Assembly (NCBI RefSeq): GCF_030254645.1
Contig: NZ_CP116346.1
Coordinates: forward strand, 1,654,001-1,718,000
DNA: 64,000 nt
Direction: 5' to 3'
DNA from: Paucibacter sediminis
GTDB lineage: Bacteria; Pseudomonadota; Gammaproteobacteria; Burkholderiales; Burkholderiaceae_C
Shown: one piece after another, positions 57,808 to 64,000 of the stretch
Layout: each line of letters opens with the position of its first letter
How positions within the stretch are numbered: the first letter of the stretch is position 1
The notes under the pieces: model-generated
Databases searched by the model: none
What the model saw: only the letters and a program-made list of their open reading frames with translations
Told to the model about the DNA's origin: nothing
Program-made: the position numbers and the translations under genes

Positions 57808-58439
57808 GCGGAATACCGCGCCACCTGCGCCAGCAGCCGTTCCACATAGGACTCTTTCTCGCCCACCGGCGCCACATAGTGCAGGGCCTCGCGTGCGGCG
57901 GCCTCACCGGCGCGTCTCAGCATCACCCAGGTGGCGAGGTATTGGGAGGCCAGGCAGCCACCCGCGGTGGCAATGGGGCCGCGCGCGTGGAAGGGCTCGT
58001 CCAGCACGCGGGCGCCGGCCGCGACGACCCAGGGCTTGGTGATCAGGTCGGTGCAGGCGGGCATGTCGCCCAGCAGGCCCAGGCGCGCCAGCAGCAGGGT
58101 GCCCGAGCATTGGGCGCCGATCAGCTGCTTCACCGGGTCGAGCTGCAGGCGATCGAGCAGGGTCGAGTTCTCGGCGATGGCGCGGGTGTAGATGCCGGAG
58201 CCGAACAGCACCACCTCGGCCTCGTTGGCCCATTCCAGCGGGCGCTGCAACTGCACCGTGACGCCGTTCATCGAGGTCACCGCATGGCCGGGGCCGCACA
58301 GCTCGGCGCTGAAGCCCTGGGCCTTCAGGCGGTTCAGCAGACCCAGGGCGACGAAGCTGTCGAGCTCGTTGAAGCCGTCGAAGGTGAGGATGGCGATCCG
58401 GGTGGGATGCGGCGTGGGGGTGGGGGTGATCTCACTCAT
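57804..58439 (-). CDS. DJ-1/PfpI-family protein
   Basis: This 211-residue glutamine-amidotransferase-like protein has RIAILTFDGFNELDSFVAL near the N-terminus and the nucleophile elbow LIGAQCSGTLLLA with Cys111. A late segment is ATAGGCLASQYLATWV. Members include chaperone-like, isonitrile-hydratase-like and stress proteins. It has no AraC DNA-binding part. A 58-base gap separates it from the divergent OPT transporter. Confidence 0.9.
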   Translation of the reverse strand: MSEITPTPTPHPTRIAILTFDGFNELDSFVALGLLNRLKAQGFSAELCGPGHAVTSMNGVTVQLQRPLEWANEAEVVLFGSGIYTRAIAENSTLLDRLQLDPVKQLIGAQCSGTLLLARLGLLGDMPACTDLITKPWVVAAGARVLDEPFHARGPIATAGGCLASQYLATWVMLRRAGEAAAREALHYVAPVGEKESYVERLLAQVARYSA

Positions 58440-58497
58440 GGTGCGATGGTGGCCCGGGGGCTACAGTCCGCGCCATCTTACGTTGGGCCTTTCCTCC

Positions 58498-60306
58498 ATG
58501 TCCTCCATTTCTGTGAGCTCGGTGCCGGACACGCGCCGCTGGGCCTGGCTGCCGCGCGTCGGCAGCTGGCGCTATTACGCCCTGCTTGGCGCCATCGGCA
58601 TGCTGGTGCTGGGCCCGCTGGGCGGCATCACCGCGGCCTTCATGAACTTCTCGATCGGTTTCTTCGTCGGCGGCCAGGTGCTGGCGGGCATCCTCGGTTC
58701 GGTGGTCACCTACGGCTACGGTTCCGAGGGCAAGCATGGCGCCAACTACATCCAGACCACCGCCGCCTCGGTGGCCGGCATGATGGCGATGAGCACGCTG
58801 ATCCAGGCCATGACCTGGATGGGCATGCCGCCGGTGCCCAACTGGCAGCTCGTCACCTACATGCTTTGCATCGGCATGATGGCCGCCGGCATCGGCATGC
58901 TCTACACGCCGATCCTGGTGGAGCGCATGCAGCTGACCTTCCCCTCCGGGCTGGCGGTGGCCAACATCCTGCGCGCGCTGACCGACCCGGTGCTGCTGAA
59001 GCGCTCGGTCTCGCGCCTGTTCGGCGGCATGGCCGCGGGCCTGGGTACGGGGTTCGCGGCGGCCAAGATCCCGCTGCTGGAGGCCGTCGAGCTCTCGGCC
59101 TCGACCTTTGGCGCCGGCCTGATCGTGGGCGCGCGCGTGGGCATTCCGGCCATCGTGGGCGGTCTGGTGTTCTGGGCCCTGGGGCCCTACTTCATCAGCA
59201 TCGGCTGGCTCAAGGCCGGCGAGCCCTTCCGCAAGATCGCCTTCCTGATCGCGCTGGGCCTGATCCTGGGCGCCGCCATCGTCGACCTGACGCTGATCTT
59301 CTGGCGCGCCGCGCGCCGCCTGCGCGACGTCAATGCCGTGCAGACCGAGGTGCCCGAGGAGCAGCGCACCGGACCGCGCGCGAGTACCCCGCGCCTGCTT
59401 GCCTGGGTCGCGGTGTGGACCGCGGCCACGGTGTTCTGCGGCGTGAACTTCTTCCACGAGCCGCTGGGCTATATGTTGCTGGCGGTGGGCCTGGTCTATG
59501 TGTTTGCCATCGTCAACGGCATCTCGCTGGGCCTGACCGATCAGAACCCGATCTCCTCGGCCTTTGTGGTGACGGTGCTGATACTGGCCAGCCTCGGCCT
59601 CAAGGACCCGATGCTGGGCCTGCTGGCGGCGATGGTGGTGTTCGTCTCGTCCAGCGTGGCGGGCGATATGCAGCAGGACCGCTCGACCGGCTGGCGCCTC
59701 GGCTCCAACCGCGCGCTGCAGTTCCGCTTTCAGGTGGCCGGCCTGCTGCTGGGCGCGATCCTGGCGGTGGTGATCGCCAAGCTCTTCATGTCGGCCTACC
59801 CGGTGCTGAATCTGGACCAGACCGCCATGAGCGCCGAGCAGGCCCCGGCGCAGTGGACCTCGGCGATGACCTACAAATTCGTCGGCGCGCTGCGCAGCCT
59901 CACCGACCCCGAGCCCTACCAGACCGATGCGATCTGGATCGGCGTGGCGATCGGCCTGGTGACCGAGCTGCTGCGCAAGCTGATCTGGGGCCACGCCGGC
60001 TACAAGCGCTGGGCGCGCAGCAGCAAGGGCGCCTTCGCTGCGGATTTCGTGCTCGATGCGGTGCTGCTGCCCAGCCCCTATGCCTCGTCCTTCGGCGGCT
60101 TCGTCAACCTCAGCACCTCGGCCTGGTTTGCCGGCGGCGGGGTGATCTCCAGCTTCATCAACACGGTCGCGCCCAAGCCGGCGGCGGGCGAGGACGAGCT
60201 GCCCGCGGACATGAGTTCCACCTCGCTGGTGGGCGGCGGCCTGATCGCCGGCGACGCGCTGGCGGCGCTGACGCTGGGCATCATCGGCCTGCTGTCGGTA
60301 CTCTGA
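58498..60306 (+). CDS. OPT-family oligopeptide (or metal-chelate) transporter
   Basis: This 602-residue membrane protein has about 14-16 hydrophobic segments, as in the OPT family. Segments such as GSEGKHGANYIQTTAASVAGMM, LTFPSGLAVANILRALTDP, GLGTGFAAAKIPLLE and FVSSSVAGDMQQDRSTG are shared with bacterial OPT proteins that move peptides or iron complexes. The start at 58498 gives a short cytoplasmic N-terminus. It is a single gene. Confidence 0.92.
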   Translation: MSSISVSSVPDTRRWAWLPRVGSWRYYALLGAIGMLVLGPLGGITAAFMNFSIGFFVGGQVLAGILGSVVTYGYGSEGKHGANYIQTTAASVAGMMAMSTLIQAMTWMGMPPVPNWQLVTYMLCIGMMAAGIGMLYTPILVERMQLTFPSGLAVANILRALTDPVLLKRSVSRLFGGMAAGLGTGFAAAKIPLLEAVELSASTFGAGLIVGARVGIPAIVGGLVFWALGPYFISIGWLKAGEPFRKIAFLIALGLILGAAIVDLTLIFWRAARRLRDVNAVQTEVPEEQRTGPRASTPRLLAWVAVWTAATVFCGVNFFHEPLGYMLLAVGLVYVFAIVNGISLGLTDQNPISSAFVVTVLILASLGLKDPMLGLLAAMVVFVSSSVAGDMQQDRSTGWRLGSNRALQFRFQVAGLLLGAILAVVIAKLFMSAYPVLNLDQTAMSAEQAPAQWTSAMTYKFVGALRSLTDPEPYQTDAIWIGVAIGLVTELLRKLIWGHAGYKRWARSSKGAFAADFVLDAVLLPSPYASSFGGFVNLSTSAWFAGGGVISSFINTVAPKPAAGEDELPADMSSTSLVGGGLIAGDALAALTLGIIGLLSVL

Positions 60307-60315
60307 GCCGCAACG

Positions 60316-60795
60316 TCACTCGGACAACGGCAGGTGCTCGTAGCTGAGCACCCGCATCAGCTCCCAGCGCCCCTCGTCGAGGCGGTGCCAGACATGCACA
60401 TAGCGGCCCTTGCCCTCGCAGCGGCCGCTGTCCAGCGAGCAGAACTTGTGCTCGCCCATCTGGATGGCGCCAAAGCCCTCCAGCGGGAACACCGTCATGG
60501 TGCCCGGCAGCGGCTCGCGCCGGAAGCGCTGGCAGACGTTCTTGCGCACGCTGTCCAGAAAGGCCTGGCGCGAACGCATCAGCCCGGTCTTGTCGTGGAA
60601 GAACTCCAGGTCTTCGGCCACCAGGCCGGCCAGCTGTTCGATCCGGCATTGGTTGAAGGCGCCGAAGAAGGCCTGGTCCAGCGCCTCGACCTGGCGCGTC
60701 AGCTCGGCGCGGCTGGGCTCGGCGACGGGCGCAGCACGTGCGCCGCCAAGCCCCAACAGCAGCAGCGCGGCAAGGGTGGCGGATGTCTTGGCCAT
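60316..60795 (-). CDS. Secreted SnoaL-like/DUF4440 protein
   Basis: This 159-residue protein has a signal peptide (MAKTSATLAALLLLGLGGA, cleavage near ARAA). Its NTF2-like fold of the DUF4440 type shows QVEALDQAFFGAFNQCRIEQLAGLV, EDLEFFHDKTGLMRSRQAFL and YVHVWHRLDEGRWELMRVLSYEH. Function unknown. Two Cys near the middle (CSLDSGRC) may form a disulfide in the periplasm. Confidence 0.87.
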   Translation of the reverse strand: MAKTSATLAALLLLGLGGARAAPVAEPSRAELTRQVEALDQAFFGAFNQCRIEQLAGLVAEDLEFFHDKTGLMRSRQAFLDSVRKNVCQRFRREPLPGTMTVFPLEGFGAIQMGEHKFCSLDSGRCEGKGRYVHVWHRLDEGRWELMRVLSYEHLPLSE

Positions 60796-60866
60796 GCGGG
60801 GCTCCACGGTTCGTTCAGGGCTTGAAAGCCTAACCGATCGCGGCCGCCCCGCCGGCCTTGCCGCGC

Positions 60867-62165
60867 TCAGGCGGCGTCGCCACCCTGGCGGCGTGCGCGC
60901 AGGAAGCCGCCGATCAGGCCGAAGCCCAGCAGCAGCTGCGCCCAGGTGGCGGGCTCGGGCACCGCGGCGGCCAGGCCGTCGAGGGCGAAGGCGCCGCTGC
61001 TGTTGATGCTGTACCTGCCATTGGCCAGCACGTCGAAGCTGGTGTTCCAGCCCATCGCGTCGAAGGCGGCGATGTCGTTCTGCGTGATCGCGCCCTGGTG
61101 GCAGGGCGAGGAGGTCGGGTCCATGATGCCGACGGCGCGCGTCTCGAACAGGCAGGCGCCGCCGGTGTCGGGATCGATGGCGCCGAGGTTGTCCTTCCAG
61201 TGCGAGGCCTGTTGGCCGTCGCCGTTGTAGCGGCCGGTCGAGAAGAAGCCGGCTTCCTGATCCACGTCGGGCAGGTTGAACACATGCTTGCCGTCGATCG
61301 AGAAGAAGGCCGCGCGGTTGGGCGCGGCCGACCATTGCAGCGCCAGGCTGCTGCCGTTCAGCGCATTGCCATAGCGGAACAGGTCCAGCGTGCTGCCGAT
61401 GGCCCAGCCGTCGGTGTTCTTGTCGCCGTAGTTGCCGGCCTCGAAGTTGGCGGCCAGCGGGCCCTTGCCATGGGCCAGGATGTCGAAGGTGTCGGTGCCG
61501 CTGACGAAGCCCAGCGCATGGCCCAGCTCATGGATGGCGACGGCGGTGAAGTCGTACTTGCCCACGTCGATGCCGTTGCTGGGGTTGAAGTCGAAACCGA
61601 AGTTCGAGCTGAACTTGATATTGGCGTCGAACTGCTGGGCCGGGCCGGTCAGGCTGGTCAGGCCCAGGGCCTTCACGACCGACTGGTTGACGTCCAGGTA
61701 GCGGGTGCTGTCCAGATTGCCGGTGACCAGGCGGGTGGCATCGGCGGCGACGCCGATCTTGTTGGCCACGTCGTGGTAGTTGTTCATGCGCACCGTCAGG
61801 CCGCCGCTGGCCGAGAGCGCCGACAGATTCGCCACGGCGATATTGTCCAGCGCGCTGGTCTTGGTGGCGGCCAGGCGCGCGTAGGCGTCGGTCACGGCCA
61901 CCACCTGGCTGGCGCTGCCGGTGGAGCCCAGCACGCCGGGGGCCAGGGCGTCGAAGGAGATCTGGATGTTGACGGTGACGTCGTTGGTGAGCGTCTTGTT
62001 CCAGTAGTTGGCGGCCTTCTGGAAGGCGAACAGCGCCTCGGCGCCATGCGGCGCCTTGCCGAAGCTGCCGCTGGTATCCCACAGCACGATGTTCAGGGCC
62101 TGCGCCTGGCCGGCGCACAGCGCCAGGGCGGCCGCAGCCACGGCGCCCAATACTTGCTTCTTCAT
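60867..62165 (-). CDS. PEP-CTERM-anchored zinc metalloprotease (NF038122-like)
   Basis: This 432-residue exported protein has a signal peptide (MKKQVLGAVAAAALALCAGQ, cleavage near AQA|LNI). The zinc motif is HELGHALGF (His212, Glu213, His216), the HExxHxxGF form of zincin metalloproteases. A tail begins V-P-E-P (402-405), followed by a hydrophobic helix and RARRQGG. That tail is a PEP-CTERM sorting signal, processed by exosortase in bacteria that make certain exopolysaccharides. The exosortase gene is not in the window. It is probably a cell-surface or extracellular peptidase. Confidence 0.9.
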   Translation of the reverse strand: MKKQVLGAVAAAALALCAGQAQALNIVLWDTSGSFGKAPHGAEALFAFQKAANYWNKTLTNDVTVNIQISFDALAPGVLGSTGSASQVVAVTDAYARLAATKTSALDNIAVANLSALSASGGLTVRMNNYHDVANKIGVAADATRLVTGNLDSTRYLDVNQSVVKALGLTSLTGPAQQFDANIKFSSNFGFDFNPSNGIDVGKYDFTAVAIHELGHALGFVSGTDTFDILAHGKGPLAANFEAGNYGDKNTDGWAIGSTLDLFRYGNALNGSSLALQWSAAPNRAAFFSIDGKHVFNLPDVDQEAGFFSTGRYNGDGQQASHWKDNLGAIDPDTGGACLFETRAVGIMDPTSSPCHQGAITQNDIAAFDAMGWNTSFDVLANGRYSINSSGAFALDGLAAAVPEPATWAQLLLGFGLIGGFLRARRQGGDAA

Positions 62166-62294
62166 CTTTGATCCCTCTCCTGACGGTTGGTCTTATTGAG
62201 GGTGGCAATGTAGGCGTTAGCTCATGCCGCGGCGGGAGCGCACCCCTTGGTTCAAGGGGGCGCATTTACCCGACTTCGGGTGACTACGCATGAC

Positions 62295-63242
62295 TTATTG
62301 CATGTGCGTCAACAAGGCCTGGGCATGGGCGGCGATGGCGCGGCGCAGCGCCGCGGGCTTGACGATGCTGAAGCCGAAGGGCAGCTGGGCGAAGTCGCGC
62401 GCCATCGACGCCAGATCGTCGGCCTGGGCGCGCAGGCGCACGCCGCCGCGGCAGGGCTCCAGCACGCCCATTTCGGCATAGAGGGCGCGCCGCGCCGTGG
62501 CCAGATCGGTGTGCAGCAGGGCCTCCACCGCGTGGTTGCGCGGCAGCGTGGCGATGGCGTGAGTCAGATAGCCCAGCACATCGAAATCCGCCGGGCGGCC
62601 GAAGCTCACCGGCAGGGCCTCGACGGCCTGCACGCGGTCGAGCCGGAACGAGCGCACGTCCTGGCGTAGCTGGCAATAGCCCACCGCATACCAGGCGCCG
62701 CCCCGGTAGGCCAGGCCGTAGACATCGAGCTCGCGCGTGCTGGCCTGCCGGTGCAGATCCAGATACTGCAGGCGCACGCGCTGCTGGGCGCGCGCGGCGG
62801 TGCTCAGCGCCAGCAGCTCGGGGCTGGCGGCGCGCTGCTTGGGCGTCTTGAGGTCGAGGGCCACCACCGAGGCGATGCCCGCGACGCGCTTGCGCAGCGC
62901 CGTCGGCATGACGCGCTCCAGCTTGGCCTCGCTGCTGCTGATGGCCGGCAGGATGCCGTGCAGGCCCAGCTCGCGCGCCGCGCGCAAGCCCATCGTGAGC
63001 GCGAGCGCCTCTTCGGCGCTGAACATCATGGGCGGCAGCTTGTGGCCGGCCGCCAGCGCATAGCCGCCATCGCGGCCACGCCCGGCCTGGATCGGCAGGC
63101 CCAGTTCCACCAGCTGGGCGATGTAGCGGCGCACGGTGCGCTGGTCCACGCCGAGCCGCTCGGCCAGCTCGCTGCCGGGCAGGCGCACGCGCGACTGCAG
63201 CAGCTCCAGCAGGGCAAGGACACGGCCGGTGGGTTTGCTCAT
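62295..63242 (-). CDS. YafY-type regulator with HTH and WYL domains
   Basis: This 315-residue regulator has an N-terminal winged HTH (about 5-60: SELAERLGVDQRTVRRYIAQL, GLPIQAGRGRDGGYAL) and a WYL domain (about 145-230: VRLQYLDLHRQASTRELDVYGLAYRGGAWYAVGYC, RSFRLDRVQAVE). WYL domains sense ligands such as nucleic acids or small molecules. It is divergent from a LysE-type exporter gene 86 bases away and is its likely regulator. Confidence 0.93.
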   Translation of the reverse strand: MSKPTGRVLALLELLQSRVRLPGSELAERLGVDQRTVRRYIAQLVELGLPIQAGRGRDGGYALAAGHKLPPMMFSAEEALALTMGLRAARELGLHGILPAISSSEAKLERVMPTALRKRVAGIASVVALDLKTPKQRAASPELLALSTAARAQQRVRLQYLDLHRQASTRELDVYGLAYRGGAWYAVGYCQLRQDVRSFRLDRVQAVEALPVSFGRPADFDVLGYLTHAIATLPRNHAVEALLHTDLATARRALYAEMGVLEPCRGGVRLRAQADDLASMARDFAQLPFGFSIVKPAALRRAIAAHAQALLTHMQ

Positions 63243-63328
63243 GGTGCTCGGTGGTCGATACAGGGCCGATTCTGTCCTATTTGCTTTCTAGACTGCGAGC
63301 CTTGAAGTCAACCACAAGGGAGCCGGCC

Positions 63329-63985
63329 ATGGATGCCAGCCACAGTCTCTGGATGTTTTTTCTGCTCACCCTGGGCATCATCGTGCTGCCCGGCATGGAC
63401 ATGGCCTATGTGGCCGGCCATGCCCTGCAGTCGGGCTGGCGCGGCGGCCTGCTGGCGCTGGCCGGCATCGTGGCCGGCGGGGTGGTGCATGTGCTGCTCA
63501 ACCTCAGCGGCCTCGCAGCCCTGCTGATGCTCTTGCCCGGTGCCTTTGCGCTCATGCTGGTGGCGGGTTCGCTCTACCTGGGTTGGATCGGCTGGCAGAT
63601 GCTGCGTTCGGCCTGGATGGTGGCCGCGCCGGCCGGCGCCCCGCCGGCCGCGGCCGTGAAGGCGCAGGCGCAGGCGCCGGGTCGGGTGTTTTTCAGCGGC
63701 ATGGCCAACTGCCTGCTCAACCCCAAGGCCTATGCCTTCATGCTGGCGGTGTTCCCGGCTTTTCTGCGCAGCCCGGAGCGCGCGCCGCTGGCGCAGGCGC
63801 TCTGGCTCACGCTGATCATCGCGGCCAACCAGATCGTCGTCTATGGCGCGGTGCTGCTGGCCAGCCTGGGCGCCTTGCGCGGCCAGCGCGCCGGCGGTGG
63901 CGCTGCTACTCAGCGCTGGCTGGCCGGCGGGGTGGGGGCCCTGCTGATGGGCATGGCGGCGGCCACGCTGGCGCAGCTGCGCTGA
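63329..63985 (+). CDS. LysE-family exporter
   Basis: This 218-residue inner-membrane protein has about six helices and a LysE/RhtB-like N-terminus, FLLTLGIIVLPGMDMAYVAGHAL, in which the usual PGP motif is LPGMD. FFSGMANCLLNPKAYAFMLAVFPAFL is the second hallmark. Codons around 63640-63670 encode an Ala/Pro-rich loop (AAPAGAPPAAAVKAQAQAP). The start at 63329 has AAGGGAG upstream. It is divergent from the WYL regulator, which probably controls it. Confidence 0.88.
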   Translation: MDASHSLWMFFLLTLGIIVLPGMDMAYVAGHALQSGWRGGLLALAGIVAGGVVHVLLNLSGLAALLMLLPGAFALMLVAGSLYLGWIGWQMLRSAWMVAAPAGAPPAAAVKAQAQAPGRVFFSGMANCLLNPKAYAFMLAVFPAFLRSPERAPLAQALWLTLIIAANQIVVYGAVLLASLGALRGQRAGGGAATQRWLAGGVGALLMGMAAATLAQLR

Positions 63986-64000
63986 GGCGTTGCCGCGGCC

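Overview
The window is a chromosomal segment of a GC-rich betaproteobacterium. It most resembles Burkholderiales of the Roseateles/Rubrivivax/Sphaerotilaceae type. The reasons are the very high GC, the gene families (a PutA without its DNA-binding domain beside an Lrp-type regulator, a liv transporter operon, a PEP-CTERM metalloprotease, a PAS-GGDEF-EAL protein, short ubiquinone genes scattered as single units) and the strong GGC/CTG codon bias. No rRNA, tRNA, CRISPR array, transposase or integrase gene was found. Genus-level placement is inference.

Layout. 1-8 kb: 5' part of a phosphate-binding protein gene, a DUF4397 lipoprotein with a clear terminator, 2,4-dienoyl-CoA reductase (fadH), a PAS-GGDEF-EAL signalling protein and a PAP2-family membrane phosphatase. 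7.8-13.4 kb: proline metabolism (Lrp-type regulator divergent from putA, then proC) followed by ubiC. 13.4-18.2 kb: a secreted lysyl-oxidase-like protein, a methyltransferase divergent from a flavoprotein oxidoreductase, and an acetylornithine-aminotransferase-type gene preceded by an Arg-codon-rich leader ORF and an intrinsic terminator, which together look like an attenuator. 18.2-30 kb: small single genes (P-loop kinase, NUDIX, DUF1428, M14 peptidase, hydrolase, two methyltransferases, OsmC/AraC pair, GNAT), then katG, a SnoaL-like protein and a GST.

30-35 kb: a Ser/Thr kinase with a TPR-like C-terminus, a lipoprotein with a long Ala-Pro tract and a divergent ECF sigma factor. This looks like a kinase-coupled sigma factor module. 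35-39.6 kb: ubiA, a LysE exporter, a YebC-family protein, a PilJ-like periplasmic protein and small stress-type genes. 39.6-41.3 kb: a lower-GC island with a lipoprotein gene, an integron attC-like site and a HEPN-like gene, all in the same orientation. This is the best candidate for recently acquired, poorly described material.

41.3-51 kb: a hydrolase, a catalase-like protein, an AraC regulator divergent from an EamA transporter, tRNA 2-selenouridine synthase and a complete five-gene liv operon (livG-livF-livK-livH-livM, minus strand). 51-64 kb: a metallo-beta-lactamase-fold hydrolase, a response regulator with TPR repeats and Glu at the phosphoacceptor position, prfC, a fatty acid desaturase, DUF1203 and DJ-1/PfpI genes, an OPT transporter, a PEP-CTERM metalloprotease, a WYL regulator and a second LysE exporter.

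Genes are tightly packed. Many convergent pairs overlap at their 3' ends, in some cases sharing a CTAG tetranucleotide that supplies both stop codons. Functions come from sequence motifs read by eye; no database search was run.
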